This document shows, piece after piece, positions 1 to 9,285 of a stretch of DNA of 64,000 nucleotides (the stretch's first letter is position 1; each line of letters starts with the position of its first letter). The stretch covers positions 38,719 to 102,718 of the forward strand of contig NZ_JADPRT010000023.1 of the NCBI RefSeq assembly GCF_015690355.1, read 5' to 3'. This DNA comes from Streptacidiphilus fuscans. GTDB lineage: Bacteria; Actinomycetota; Actinomycetes; Streptomycetales; Streptomycetaceae. The translations under genes were made by a program, and so were the position numbers. A model generated the notes under the pieces. It was not told the DNA's origin, made no database searches, and saw only the letters and a list, made by a program, of their open reading frames with translations.

Positions 1-811
1 CGGGGCGACGGACGAGGTCGGCTGCTTCGAGCTGCACGACTCCGGCATCACCGGGCTGCCGGACCCGTCGGGCCTCTTCCTGACCAAACGGGCCGAGCCG
101 GTGCCCGGCACCTGCCTGACCGTCACCCTGGAGGGGCGGCGGCCGCTGGTCGCCGAGGTGCAGGCGCTGCTGGTGGATTCGTCGATCCCGTCGCCGCGCC
201 GGGCCACCTCCGGCCTGGAGTCGCCCCGGATCGCCATGATCCTGGCCATGTTGGAGCGCCACGGCGGGGTCCGGCTCGGCAAGATGGACATCTACGCCGC
301 CACCGTCGGCGGGGTGCGGCTCTCCGAGCCTGCCGCGGATCTGGCCATCGCGCTGGCCCTGGCCAGCTCCGCCGCGGACACGCCGCTGCCTCAGGAGCTG
401 GTCGCCATCGGCGAGGTGGGCCTCGCGGGCGAGGTGCGGCGGGTCACCGGCGTGGAGCGGCGGCTGGCGGAGGCGGCCCGGCTCGGCTTCACCCATGCGC
501 TGGTCCCGCCGGAGCCGGGCAAGGTGCCCAAGGGAATGCGCGTGATAGAGGTCACCACGATCGGCGACGCCATGGCGGCAATTCCGGGCAAGCCCGGACG
601 TATCGGCAGGGACCCCGACCGCCGTGGGCGCAGCAGCAACGGACAGCGGCGCAAGTCCGTCAGCGAGCTGATGGAGCGCGACAGCCTCGCCAACCAGACC
701 GACAAGGTCGATCTCACGAACGACCAGCAACGCTCGGTGCCCGGATACTTGGACATTCCCGACAGCCCGGACGAGCTGATGCGCGGTTGGGACGAGATCG
801 AACCGGAGTAG
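1..811 (+). CDS. radA: DNA repair protein RadA, 3' part
   Basis: The reading frame is open from base 2, so the gene begins before the window. The visible part starts inside the conserved stretch GATDEVGCFELHDSGI and continues through the Lon-protease-like C-terminal domain typical of RadA/Sms, a RecA-like ATPase that helps process recombination intermediates. The Walker motifs and the N-terminal zinc finger lie outside. After the conserved domain (near GDAMAAIPG) there is an acidic, polar tail of roughly 65 residues ending GWDEIEPE, longer than I expect for RadA. disA follows 161 bp downstream on the same strand, the usual actinobacterial pairing of a repair ATPase with a DNA-damage-sensing cyclase. 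Confidence 0.93.
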   Translation, partial: GATDEVGCFELHDSGITGLPDPSGLFLTKRAEPVPGTCLTVTLEGRRPLVAEVQALLVDSSIPSPRRATSGLESPRIAMILAMLERHGGVRLGKMDIYAATVGGVRLSEPAADLAIALALASSAADTPLPQELVAIGEVGLAGEVRRVTGVERRLAEAARLGFTHALVPPEPGKVPKGMRVIEVTTIGDAMAAIPGKPGRIGRDPDRRGRSSNGQRRKSVSELMERDSLANQTDKVDLTNDQQRSVPGYLDIPDSPDELMRGWDEIEPE

Positions 812-972
812 TTCGCGGTAATCCGCAAATGATCCACGGCTGGGAGAAACCTGGGAGACGCCCGAACGCGTTGCACCGTTTGCCCTGCCCCCGCAATATC
901 CCGACACACTCGTAGGCGGTCATCGGTAAACTCGTACGCGCACACCGCACCCCCACCGGAGGAGTCGCCCTC

Positions 973-2079
973 GTGGCAGCCAACGACCGGGCGGATCGTT
1001 CCTCCCGCGAGGAGGCCCTGCTCCGGGCCTCGCTGAGTGCCGTCGCACCAGGTACCGCGCTGCGTGACGGCCTGGAACGCGTGCTGCGCGGCCGTACCGG
1101 CGGCCTGATTGTGGTGGGCTTCGACAAGCAGGTCGAGGCGCTCTGCACGGGCGGTTTCGTGCTCGACGTGGAATTCTCCGCGACCCGCCTGCGCGAGTTG
1201 TGCAAGCTGGACGGTGCGGTGGTCCTGGACAAGGACATCACCAAGATCGTGCGCGCCGGCGTCCAGTTGGTCCCCGACGCCGACATTCCCACCGAGGAGA
1301 CCGGCACCCGGCACCGCACCGCCGAGCGCGTCAACAAGCAGACGGGCTACCCGGTGGTCTCGGTCAGCCAGTCGATGCGGCTGATCGCCCTCTACGTCAA
1401 CGGCTCGCGTCGCGTGATCGAGGACTCCGCCGCGATCCTCTCCCGCGCCAACCAGGCGCTGGCCACCCTGGAGCGGTACAAGCTCCGGCTGGACGAGGTC
1501 TCCGGCACGCTCTCCGCGCTGGAGATCGAGGACCTGGTGACGGTCCGTGACGTCGCCGCCGTGGCCCAGCGGCAGGAGATGGTCCGCCTGATCGCCAGTG
1601 AGATCGCGGGCTACGTGGTGGAGCTGGGCACCGACGGCCGACTGCTCTCGCTCCAGCTGGACGAGCTGATCGCCGGAGTCGAGCCGGACCGCGAGCTGGT
1701 CGCCCGCGACTACTTCCCGGAGCGGGCCGCGAAGCGCGGGCGCACCGTCGAGGACGTCCTCACCGACCTTGAGGCGCTGACCCACACCGAGCTGCTGGAG
1801 ATCCAGACGGTGGCCAAGGCGCTCGGCTACCCGGGCACCCCCGAGGCACTGGACTCCGCCGTCAGCCCGCGCGGCTACCGCCTGCTGGCCAAGGTCCCGC
1901 GGCTGCCCAACACCGTCATCGAGCGGCTGGTGGACCACTTCGGCGGCCTGCAGAAGCTGCTCGCCGCCAGCATCGACGACCTGCAGACGGTCGAGGGCGT
2001 CGGCGAGTCCCGGGCCCGCTCGGTCCGCGAGGGCCTCTCCCGTCTGGCGGAGTCGTCGATCCTCGAGCGCTACGTCTGA
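973..2079 (+). CDS. disA: DNA integrity scanning diadenylate cyclase DisA
   Basis: Makes cyclic di-AMP from two ATP while scanning DNA. The N-terminal cyclase domain holds the two signature motifs, DGA near residue 80 and GTRHRTAER near 112-120. A helical linker follows, then a C-terminal helix-hairpin-helix DNA-binding region (LQTVEGVGESRARSVREG). At 368 aa it is near the usual length of about 360. The GTG start at 973 is preceded by GGAGG about 10 bases upstream. It follows radA, and RadA is known to modulate DisA in other Gram-positives. The gene ends just before a strong hairpin. Confidence 0.97.
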   Translation: MAANDRADRSSREEALLRASLSAVAPGTALRDGLERVLRGRTGGLIVVGFDKQVEALCTGGFVLDVEFSATRLRELCKLDGAVVLDKDITKIVRAGVQLVPDADIPTEETGTRHRTAERVNKQTGYPVVSVSQSMRLIALYVNGSRRVIEDSAAILSRANQALATLERYKLRLDEVSGTLSALEIEDLVTVRDVAAVAQRQEMVRLIASEIAGYVVELGTDGRLLSLQLDELIAGVEPDRELVARDYFPERAAKRGRTVEDVLTDLEALTHTELLEIQTVAKALGYPGTPEALDSAVSPRGYRLLAKVPRLPNTVIERLVDHFGGLQKLLAASIDDLQTVEGVGESRARSVREGLSRLAESSILERYV

Positions 2080-2086
2080 CGACGCC

Positions 2087-2112
2087 AGTAGCGCCCGACG
2101 TCGGGCGCTACT
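2087..2112. terminator. Terminator hairpin downstream of disA
   Basis: A perfect 26-base palindrome with arms AGTAGCGCCCGA and TCGGGCGCTACT. It lies 7 bases after the disA stop and before the 3' end of the convergent gene at 2226-3077, so it can serve both strands. Confidence 0.75.
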
Positions 2113-2225
2113 TCGACTGCGACTTCCGGACATTCCGGACAATCTGACGGCTCACCCGATCGGCGGAGTCCAGGGGCCGCTCAGGGGCCGCCCAGGTGCC
2201 CCGCGAGGCCGCCAGACCCGGGCGG

Positions 2226-3077
2226 TCAGCTGCCGAACTGCGCCAGCTTGAACGAGTGCCACGGCTGGGTGGCGACGCCGTTGATGCCGATGTGCACCAC
2301 GTAGGTCCCGGCCGGGACGGCGGCGCCGCCGGTGCCCGGGGTGCAGCCCGGCTTGGAGGTCGTCCGTCCCCAGCCGAACGCCGCCTGCAGCGGGCCGTCG
2401 GCGGCCGCCGGGACCGCGTACCACTGGGACGAGGTGTCCTTCGGGCAGTCGCCGGAGGACCAGACCTGCGCGCCGGTGTCGGCGGTGATCGTCAGCACCG
2501 CCGACTTCTGGCCCAGGTCGATCCGGCAGGGGCTCTGCGCGGTGTTGGCGATGTCGAGCCGGAAGAGCGGGAGCTGCGAGGCCGCGTACGTCTGCTCGTT
2601 GCTGTTCAGGCTGAGGTCGAGGTCGGCCGCGTTGCAGACGGCCAGGCTCATCGTGCCGGGCAGGTTCGGCGCGGCCTGGCCGGAGCCGCCGGAGCCGGTG
2701 CTGCCCGTGCCGCCGGACGTCGACCCGCTGGACGAGCCTCCCGTGGACCCGTCGCCGCCCGGCAGGGTCACCACCGGGGGCCCGCTCGGCGAGGGGGTCG
2801 GGGTGCTCGACGCGCCCGCGGGGGCGCTCGGGTTGGTGCCGCCCGCCGTGCCGTCGTTGGAGCCGTGGCCCGTGCTCGTCGGTCCGGGTGTGATCGACCC
2901 GACCGGCGTGCTCACGCTGCCCGCCGAGGCCTGCTTGCCGCCGCCTCCGCCGCCGAAAGCCAGTACGGACACCAGTACGACCGCGCCAGCAAGGGCCGCC
3001 AGCACGACGAGGCGCCGCCGCCAGTAGATTGACGCGGGCAGCGGTCCGACGGGATTGCGCAGAGAAGGCACGAGCAA
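2226..3077 (-). CDS. Single-pass membrane protein with extracytoplasmic domain
   Basis: I do not recognise a named family. Residues 1-20 are cytoplasmic and basic (YWRRR), residues about 22-42 form one hydrophobic span (LVVLAALAGAVVLVSVLAF), then a Gly/Ser/Thr/Pro-rich linker runs to about residue 135, typical of a cell-wall-spanning spacer. The last 150 residues form a compact domain with four cysteines (VCNAAD, SPCRID, SGDCPKD, KPGCTP), likely two disulfides outside the cell. It is convergent with disA and divergent from the response regulator at 3211, so the two share a 133-bp intergenic region. A role in envelope sensing is possible but not shown. Confidence 0.8.
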   Translation of the reverse strand: MLVPSLRNPVGPLPASIYWRRRLVVLAALAGAVVLVSVLAFGGGGGGKQASAGSVSTPVGSITPGPTSTGHGSNDGTAGGTNPSAPAGASSTPTPSPSGPPVVTLPGGDGSTGGSSSGSTSGGTGSTGSGGSGQAAPNLPGTMSLAVCNAADLDLSLNSNEQTYAASQLPLFRLDIANTAQSPCRIDLGQKSAVLTITADTGAQVWSSGDCPKDTSSQWYAVPAAADGPLQAAFGWGRTTSKPGCTPGTGGAAVPAGTYVVHIGINGVATQPWHSFKLAQFGS

Positions 3078-3210
3078 ACCTTACGAGAGTTCCACCCCGG
3101 CTCTGTGCAACACCACCGTACCTGCTGCCTCTTCTTTCACATCATCGTCCTGTTGAGCCGACTGATGGTCAGCGGTCCTCCGCTCGGCTGATGTTGGGAC
3201 TGGAGGCGTT

Positions 3211-3933
3211 ATGACCGGCACCACCGGAGCCGGACGGGTCCTCGTCGTCGACGACGACGCGGCGATCCGGCGTTCCCTGGAACGCGGACTGCGGCTGAGC
3301 GGTTTCACCGTGCTGCTCGCCGCCGACGGGACGGCGGCGTTGGACCTGATCGCCACCGCCTCCCCCGACGTGCTGGTGCTCGACGTCTCCATGCCCGGAC
3401 TGAGCGGCACCGAGGTCTGCCGCAGGCTGCGCGCGGGCGGCGACGAGACGCCGGTGCTGATGCTCTCCGCGTTGGACGAGCTGGCCGACCGCGTGGCCGG
3501 GCTGCAGGCGGGCGCGGACGACTACCTGATCAAGCCGTTCGCACTGGAGGAGCTGGTGCTCCGGCTTCACGCCCTGCTGCGGCGGCGTCCCGCTCCCCCG
3601 CCGACGGAGGTGCTGCAGGCGGGCCCGCTGGTGGTCAACCCGACGACCCGCCAGGCCTTCCGCGACGGCGTCGAACTGCGGCTCACCAGGCGCGAGTTCT
3701 CGCTGCTCGAGCAGTTCGTCCGCAACCCCGGCATCGTGCTCACCCGGGACCAGTTGCTCGACCGCGTCTGGGGCTACGACTTCGACGTCCGCACCGACGC
3801 GGTGGACACCTTCGTCAGCTACCTGCGGCGCAAACTGGAGGAGGGCGGACGCCCGCGGCTGCTGCACACCGTGCGCGGGGTGGGCTTCGTGCTGCGGCTG
3901 CCCAAGGCCGGCGAGGAGGCGGGAAGAGGATGA
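3211..3933 (+). CDS. OmpR/PhoB-family response regulator
   Basis: A 240-aa two-component regulator. The receiver domain shows the acidic pocket VVDDDAA, the phosphoacceptor Asp near residue 58 (VLDVSMPG) and the conserved Lys (LIKPF, about 110). The C-terminal winged helix (residues about 140-230) has the family signature RREFSLLEQFVRNPG and the wing LLHTVRGVGFVLR. The stop overlaps the kinase start (ATGA at 3930-3933), so the pair is translationally coupled. It resembles MprA/PrrA-type actinobacterial regulators. No sigma factor gene is adjacent, so I do not assign it as CseB. Confidence 0.94.
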   Translation: MTGTTGAGRVLVVDDDAAIRRSLERGLRLSGFTVLLAADGTAALDLIATASPDVLVLDVSMPGLSGTEVCRRLRAGGDETPVLMLSALDELADRVAGLQAGADDYLIKPFALEELVLRLHALLRRRPAPPPTEVLQAGPLVVNPTTRQAFRDGVELRLTRREFSLLEQFVRNPGIVLTRDQLLDRVWGYDFDVRTDAVDTFVSYLRRKLEEGGRPRLLHTVRGVGFVLRLPKAGEEAGRG

Positions 3934-5378
3934 AGCTCTCCACACGGATAGCGCTGTCCGTCTCGCTGACCGTGCCGCTGCTGGTGCTGGCCGCCGGCGC
4001 GCTGCTGCTCGGCCTGGTCGGGCACGACATCACCCAGCAGCAGGACACCCGGCTGCGCACGCTCGCCGTCGCCGTCACGCCCGACGTGCGGTCGCTGCTC
4101 GCGGCGGACCGGGCGGGCCGCCCGAGGGCGGCCCAGAACCAGAACCGGCGCGTCCTCGACTCCGCGCTCGACTCCGGCGTCCTCGTCCTCGACCCGAACG
4201 GCACGACGGTGCTGAGCGGCGGCCCGCAACCCGGCCCGACGGTCGTGCTGCCCGCGCCGACCGGCCGCCCCGAGACGGTCGCCGGGTTCCACGCGCTGGG
4301 CGAGTCCCTCGCGCAGGGCGGCACGCTCTGGGTCTTCGCGCCGGTCAGCGCGGACAACGCGCAGCTCTCCGCGATCCGGGGCCGGGTACTGCTGGTCGCC
4401 CTGCTGGCGGCCCCGCTGGCCGGCCTGCTGACGCTGGCACTGGCCCGCCGCGCCACCCGCTCGCTGGGGACGCTGAGCGCCCAGGCCTCCGCCCTCGACC
4501 CGCGCGACGGCGCGGACTCGTTCCGGCACCGGACCTCCCATATCACCGAGGTCGACGACCTGGCCGCCGCGCTGAGCGCGGTCCTGTCCCGGTACGACCA
4601 GCAGGCGACCCGTACCGGCGAGGCCCTGGAGACCGCCCGCTCCTTCGCCTCCGCCGCCTCGCACGAGCTGCGCACGCCGCTGATGTCCATGCAGACCAAC
4701 CTCGACGTGCTGGCCACGCACGGCTCCGCCCTCGCTCCGGACGAGCGCGAGGAGATCGTCGCCGACCTGCGCGGCGAGCACGGGCGACTGCTGGAACTCC
4801 TCACCGCGCTGCGCACGTTGGCGCGCGGCGACCTGGTCGAGGCGGAGGCCTTCACCGACCTCGACTTCGGCGAGCTCGTCGACTCCTGCGTCCAGGCGGT
4901 CGCGCGGAGCGCGCCGGAGGCACAGCTGATGCTGAGCGGCGGCTACGGCCTGCGGGTGCGTGCGTGGGAACCAGGCCTGAAGATCCTGGTCACCAACCTG
5001 CTCACCAACGCGGTCGTCCACGGCCACGCGCCCGGCGAGGCCTCGCGGATCGCGGTGACCCTGACGGCGGCGCCGGAGGTCGACGGCGGCCACGCGGTCC
5101 TGACGGTCGACGACTGGGGCCCCGGCATTCCGGCTTCCCGCCGCGGCGCGGTCTTCGACCGCTTCACCCGCGGCCAGGACAGCCCCGGCACGGGCCTCGG
5201 CCTCACCCTCGTCGCCCAGCAGACCGCCCTCCACGGCGGCACGATCACCATCTCCGAGGCCCCAGGCGGCCACGGCACCCGCTTCTGCCTGCGGCTGCCA
5301 CTCAGCGGCACGCCGTTCCAGGAACCCACCCACCGCAACTGGCTGACGCAGACGCTGAACCTGAAGTTGATGGGGTAG
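3930..5378 (+). CDS. Membrane sensor histidine kinase
   Basis: Partner of the upstream regulator. Of 482 aa, one transmembrane helix lies at about 8-30 and a second at about 150-172, flanking an extracellular sensor loop of about 120 residues. A HAMP-like linker follows, then the H box SHELRTPL with the phosphorylated His near residue 244, the N box (LVTNLLTNAVVH), the G1 box (DDWGPGIP) and the G2 box (GTGLGL). The kinase core ends near residue 455 and a short polar tail follows. The start is the ATG overlapping the regulator stop. The ligand is unknown. A palindromic repeat begins right after the stop. Confidence 0.94.
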   Translation: MKLSTRIALSVSLTVPLLVLAAGALLLGLVGHDITQQQDTRLRTLAVAVTPDVRSLLAADRAGRPRAAQNQNRRVLDSALDSGVLVLDPNGTTVLSGGPQPGPTVVLPAPTGRPETVAGFHALGESLAQGGTLWVFAPVSADNAQLSAIRGRVLLVALLAAPLAGLLTLALARRATRSLGTLSAQASALDPRDGADSFRHRTSHITEVDDLAAALSAVLSRYDQQATRTGEALETARSFASAASHELRTPLMSMQTNLDVLATHGSALAPDEREEIVADLRGEHGRLLELLTALRTLARGDLVEAEAFTDLDFGELVDSCVQAVARSAPEAQLMLSGGYGLRVRAWEPGLKILVTNLLTNAVVHGHAPGEASRIAVTLTAAPEVDGGHAVLTVDDWGPGIPASRRGAVFDRFTRGQDSPGTGLGLTLVAQQTALHGGTITISEAPGGHGTRFCLRLPLSGTPFQEPTHRNWLTQTLNLKLMG

Positions 5379-5617
5379 TTGCACCGCCCAGGGGCGCGGG
5401 GCTCTGCCCACGTGCGGCTCCGCCGTGTAAGCGCGGCAGCTGAGCATTCGCTCCCGCAGGTGGTTGGACTATCCAGGGGCGCGGGGAACTGCGCGACAAG
5501 CCACCCGCGCAGGTGGAGCCCCGAACGTTCAGGGCCATCCGCATGTCAGTGGTTTCTCGCGCCCACGCGGCGGAGCCGCATATCAGCAGAGCCCCGCGCC
5601 CCTGACGGAAGTGCAAC
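5378..5617. repeat. Palindromic intergenic repeat, copy 1 (compound)
   Basis: Fills the gap between the kinase and mutY. The outer arms CAGGGGCGCGGGGCTCT (5389-5405) and AGAGCCCCGCGCCCCTG (5588-5604) pair perfectly over 17 bp and are flanked by GTTGCAC and GTGCAAC (5378-5384, 5611-5617). A second element of the same family starts at 5474 inside it, with a degenerate right arm near 5543-5559, as if one copy had landed in another. Related copies lie at 31106, 38106 and 50647. Confidence 0.8.
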
Positions 5618-5667
5618 GTCCCGTCTGCGAATCGCCTGCTCCCCGCACGACTAAACTCCCACCCGCC

Positions 5668-6537
5668 ATGGAAAATCTGCATCGCCCCGTCCTCGCCTGG
5701 TACTCCGCCTCCGCCAGGGACCTGCCCTGGCGCGCGCCGGAGGCGACTCCGTGGGCGGTCATGGTGAGTGAGTTCATGCTCCAGCAGACCCCCGTCAAGC
5801 GCGTCCTCCCCGTCTACGAGGAGTGGCTCCGTCGTTGGCCGACGCCCGCGGCGCTCGCCGCGGACGCGCCGGGAGAGGCCGTCCGGGCCTGGGGGCGGCT
5901 GGGCTACCCGCGCAGGGCGCTGCGTCTGCACGCAGCCGCGACGGCGATCCGGGACGAGCACGGCGGGGAGGTGCCGTCCTCGCACGCCGCGCTGCTCGCA
6001 CTGCCGGGCGTCGGCGAGTACACCGCCGCCGCCGTCGCGTCGTTCGCGTTCCGGCAGCGGCACGCGGTGCTGGACACCAATGTGCGGCGGGTCTTCGCGC
6101 GGGCCGTGGACGGGCAGGAGTACCCGGCGAACGCCACCACCGCCGCCGAGCGCCGGACGGCGAACGCGCTGCTGCCGGACGAGCCGGAGACCGCCGCGAC
6201 CTGGGCCGTCGCCGTGATGGAGCTGGGCGCGCTGGTCTGCACGGCGCGCAGCCCCGAGTGCGGCCGGTGCCCGATACGGAGCGACTGCGCCTGGCGGCAG
6301 GCCGGCAGCCCGCCGCACCAGGGTCCGGCCCGGCGCGGGCAGACGTACGCGGGGACCGACCGGCAGGTGCGCGGCAAGCTGCTGGCCGTCCTGCGCGAGG
6401 CCCACGACAGCGTCCCTCAAGCGGAACTGGACAAGGTGTGGGAGGACTCGGTCCAGCGCGCCCGCGCGTTGGACGGCCTGGTGGCGGACGGTCTGGTCGA
6501 GCCGGTCGCGCCCGGCGTCTACCGGCTCCCTCGCTGA
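5668..6537 (+). CDS. mutY: A/G-specific adenine glycosylase MutY
   Basis: Removes adenine mispaired with 8-oxoguanine. The protein (289 aa) has the glycosylase fold with the catalytic Glu near residue 36 (SEFMLQQTPV), the helix-hairpin-helix LPGVGEYTAAAV and the catalytic Asp in VLDTNVRR near 137. The iron-sulfur loop CTARSPECGRCPIRSDC shows exact C-x6-C-x2-C-x5-C spacing. It lacks most of the C-terminal NUDIX-like domain of E. coli MutY, as actinobacterial forms often do. The ATG at 5668 was chosen because the upstream extension lies in repeat sequence. A TAAACT hexamer 11 bases before it could be the -10 of a leaderless transcript. Confidence 0.95.
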   Translation: MENLHRPVLAWYSASARDLPWRAPEATPWAVMVSEFMLQQTPVKRVLPVYEEWLRRWPTPAALAADAPGEAVRAWGRLGYPRRALRLHAAATAIRDEHGGEVPSSHAALLALPGVGEYTAAAVASFAFRQRHAVLDTNVRRVFARAVDGQEYPANATTAAERRTANALLPDEPETAATWAVAVMELGALVCTARSPECGRCPIRSDCAWRQAGSPPHQGPARRGQTYAGTDRQVRGKLLAVLREAHDSVPQAELDKVWEDSVQRARALDGLVADGLVEPVAPGVYRLPR

Positions 6538-6639
6538 CCTCGCTGAGCTCCCTGGCCTCGCTGTCCGACTGCGCCGCTTCCCGACTCCACTCCCCGCGTC
6601 GAACTCGCCGCGGCCCGCAGTACGATGAAACGGCAGCCT

Positions 6640-6659
6640 TACTTGCCGACCGGCTAGTA
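6640..6659. promoter_or_regulatory. Palindromic operator-like site upstream of the TetR gene
   Basis: TACTTGCCGACCGGCTAGTA matches its reverse complement at 16 of 20 positions. Its centre is about 156 bp before the tetR start, in the promoter region. TetR-family repressors commonly bind such 16-20 bp palindromes to regulate themselves. Confidence 0.55.
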
Positions 6660-6805
6660 CCGCCGCCCCGAGCACGCTAAGCTCGTGCCACGGGGGCAGT
6701 ACCAACCGAACGGCCGCACGACTGCACCACCGCACACCTGCACCACGCACCCTGCAACAACTGCACAGCGCGGACGCACACACTCACCGGCGGAGCGAGA
6801 GAGCC

Positions 6806-7417
6806 ATGACCAGCCAGACCCCCCGAGGCGACACCCGGGCGCGCATCCTCGACGTCGCGCTGGAGCTCTTCGTGGAACACGGCTACGACAAGACCTCGCT
6901 CCGGGAGATCGCCGACCGCCTGGGCGTCACCAAGGCGGCGCTGTACTACCACTTCCGCACCAAGGAGGACATCCTCGCGGGCATCGTCGCCAACATGGCG
7001 GCCCCGATCGAGGAGGCCATCGCCTGGGGCGAGCAGCAGGAGTACAGCCCGGAGGTGCGCGACGCGATCCTGCGCCGCTTCGCCGAGGGCATGGCCGACC
7101 GGCAGCCGCTGCTGCGCTTCTTCCACGAGAACCAGCCCGCCATCCGGGAGCTGAACGCGGGCAACCAGTTCAAGGAGCGCATGATCGCGCTCACGCGGCT
7201 GCTGCAGGGGCCGAACCCCAGCTACGAGGACCGGGTGCGGGCCGCCGTCGGGCTGATGACGATCAACGTGGCCGCCTTCGTCGCGGAGGCGCAGGCGTGC
7301 GAGGGAGACCCGCAGGACGTCGCGCCGCTGCCGGACCAGGCCGCCCGCCGCGACGTGGCGCTCCGCATCGCGCTGGACGTCGCCGACCGGATCGGCAAGA
7401 CCCCGGCCGACGTCTGA
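6806..7417 (+). CDS. TetR-family transcriptional regulator
   Basis: A 203-aa repressor. The N-terminal HTH is canonical: DVALELFVEHGYDKTSLREI, then LGVTKAALYYHFRTKEDIL (residues about 14-55). The rest is a helical ligand-binding domain with no recognisable ligand signature. It lies upstream of, and co-oriented with, an aldehyde dehydrogenase and a diiron ferritin-like protein, which suggests it senses a lipid-like or aldehyde substrate and controls that group. This is inference from neighbourhood. A palindrome at 6640 is a candidate operator. Confidence 0.93.
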   Translation: MTSQTPRGDTRARILDVALELFVEHGYDKTSLREIADRLGVTKAALYYHFRTKEDILAGIVANMAAPIEEAIAWGEQQEYSPEVRDAILRRFAEGMADRQPLLRFFHENQPAIRELNAGNQFKERMIALTRLLQGPNPSYEDRVRAAVGLMTINVAAFVAEAQACEGDPQDVAPLPDQAARRDVALRIALDVADRIGKTPADV

Positions 7418-7544
7418 GCCCGGCCGACGCCCGATCCCGCCAGGCTGAGCCCGCCAGAGCTCCAGGGCCTGCCGCGCCTGAGCTGCGGCTCCGGCCGCAC
7501 GCGGTTACGGTCGAAGCAACACGCCGCCCCGCGTTGGAGCTTCC

Positions 7545-9107
7545 GTGACCCTCGCACCCAAACCCGGAACATCCTGGGACGCGACCTACGCGCGCTGCCT
7601 GGCCGCCGCCCCTGAGGCCTTCGCGGCCGACCGGCTGCGCAACCTGGTCCGTGGCGACTGGCACGCCGTCGGCGTCCCCGGCGAGCACACCACGCCGGTC
7701 GACGGGACGCCGATCCCCGGTCCGCCCCGGGTCGGCGTGGACGAGGCCCACGCGGCCGTCGACTTCGCGATCGCCGAGCACGCGCAGTGGTCCCGCGTCC
7801 CGCTGGACGTGCGACGCGAGCGGGTCGCCGCCGCCGTAGAGTCCCTCGCCGAGCACCGGGACCTGCTGGCGATGCTGCTGGTCTGGGAGATCGGCAAACC
7901 CTGGCGGTTGGCCTGCGCCGACGTGGACCGCTGCCTGGACGGGGCACGCTGGTACCTGGCCGAGATCGAGCGCCAGTTGGGCCTCGGCTCGGCGACGCCG
8001 CGCACGCCGCTGCCGGGTCCGGTCTCCAACATCGCCAGCTGGAACTACCCGATGAGCGTGCAGGTCCACGGCGAGCTGGTGCAACTGCTCGCCGGGAACG
8101 CGGTGGTGGCCAAGACACCGTCCCAGGGCGGCTTCCACTGCCTGACGTTGGCCCACGCGCTGATGCACCGGGCGGGGCTGCCGGTCACGCTGCTGTCCGG
8201 AACGGGCTCGCTGCTCGCCGACGCGCTGATCCGGGCGCCGGGGCTGGGCGCGCTCGCGTTCGTCGGCGGCCGGGCCAACGGCCGTCGGGCGGCCACGGCG
8301 CTGGCCGATCTGAACCGGCGTCACTTCCTGGAGCAGGAAGGCCTGAACACCTGGGGGATCTGGGAGTTCAGCGACTGGACGGCGCTGTCGGCGCATCTGC
8401 GCAAGGGCTTCGAGTACGCCAAGCAGCGCTGCACCGCCTATCCGCGCTACGTCGTGCAGCGGTCGCTCTTCCCGCAGTTCCTGGAAGCCTATCTGGCGGT
8501 CCTCGGCGGTCTGCGGTTCGGCCATCCGCTGGCCGTCGCCTCCCCGGACGATCCGCTGCCGGACCTGGACTTCGGGCCGGTCATCCATGCGGCGAAGGCG
8601 GCCGAGCTGCGCGGCCAGTTCGACGAGGCGGTGGCCGGGTGCGCGATCCCGCTGCATCAGGGCTCCCTGGCCGACGGCGGGTTCCTGGACGGCCAGGACA
8701 CCTCCGCCTACCTCGCGCCGGCCGCCGTGCTGTCGCCGCCCGCGAGCTGGTCGCTGCACCACAGCGAGCCGTTCGGGCCGCTGGACTCCATCGTGCTGGT
8801 CGACACCGAGGCCGAGCTGCTGGCCGCGATGAACGCTGGCAACGGATCGCTGGTGGCCAGCATCGCCACCGACGACCCGGACTTCGCCGAGCGGATCGCG
8901 CCGGACCTGCTCGCGTTCAAGGTCGGCGTCAACAAGCCGCGTTCGCGCGGCGACCGCGCGGAGGTCTTCGGCGGCCTCGGGGCGTCCTGGAAGGGCGCGT
9001 TCGTCGGCGGCGACCTGCTCGTCCAGGCGGTCACCTACGGGCCGGGCGGCGCGGAGGAGAAGCTCTTCGGCAACTTCCCCGGCTACGCGCTCTACCCGGC
9101 GCGCTGA
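7545..9107 (+). CDS. Aldehyde dehydrogenase family protein
   Basis: NAD(P)-dependent oxidation of an aldehyde is the family reaction. The 520-aa protein has the active-site Asn region ASWNYPMS, the general base Glu (FLEQEGLN, about residue 265) and the nucleophile Cys (KQRCTAYPR, about 296). Segments such as VVAKTPSQGG and VGGRANGRRAA replace the more usual PSE and GS motifs, so this is a divergent subgroup with an unpredictable substrate. It starts with GTG at 7545, 127 bp after the TetR gene. The next gene, a diiron protein, begins 178 bp downstream. I infer a shared role in fatty aldehyde or related metabolism, unproven. Confidence 0.88.
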   Translation: MTLAPKPGTSWDATYARCLAAAPEAFAADRLRNLVRGDWHAVGVPGEHTTPVDGTPIPGPPRVGVDEAHAAVDFAIAEHAQWSRVPLDVRRERVAAAVESLAEHRDLLAMLLVWEIGKPWRLACADVDRCLDGARWYLAEIERQLGLGSATPRTPLPGPVSNIASWNYPMSVQVHGELVQLLAGNAVVAKTPSQGGFHCLTLAHALMHRAGLPVTLLSGTGSLLADALIRAPGLGALAFVGGRANGRRAATALADLNRRHFLEQEGLNTWGIWEFSDWTALSAHLRKGFEYAKQRCTAYPRYVVQRSLFPQFLEAYLAVLGGLRFGHPLAVASPDDPLPDLDFGPVIHAAKAAELRGQFDEAVAGCAIPLHQGSLADGGFLDGQDTSAYLAPAAVLSPPASWSLHHSEPFGPLDSIVLVDTEAELLAAMNAGNGSLVASIATDDPDFAERIAPDLLAFKVGVNKPRSRGDRAEVFGGLGASWKGAFVGGDLLVQAVTYGPGGAEEKLFGNFPGYALYPAR

Positions 9108-9285
9108 GCACCGCATTCGCACGCGAGCTCCCGACCTGGAACTCCCTTTATTCGACGGGATGTCAATAGCCAGTGGCCACAAGGTTCGTACCGAGCCAGG
9201 TGGTTCGGCGCTGTCCCCGACCGTGGTTGACCGGTTGGTAACACCATGTGACGCTCCTGCTGAGCCTGCGGCAAAGGAGCCAAGC

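Noticed and set aside
3211..5378. Assigning the first two-component pair as CseB/CseC
   Set aside because: No sigE or cseA is next to it, and the motifs are generic OmpR/HK; the identity would be a guess.
9210..9250. A TetR operator upstream of the ferritin-like gene (TTGACCGGTTGGTAA)
   Set aside because: It resembles part of the palindrome at 6640 but is not itself symmetric; too weak to list.
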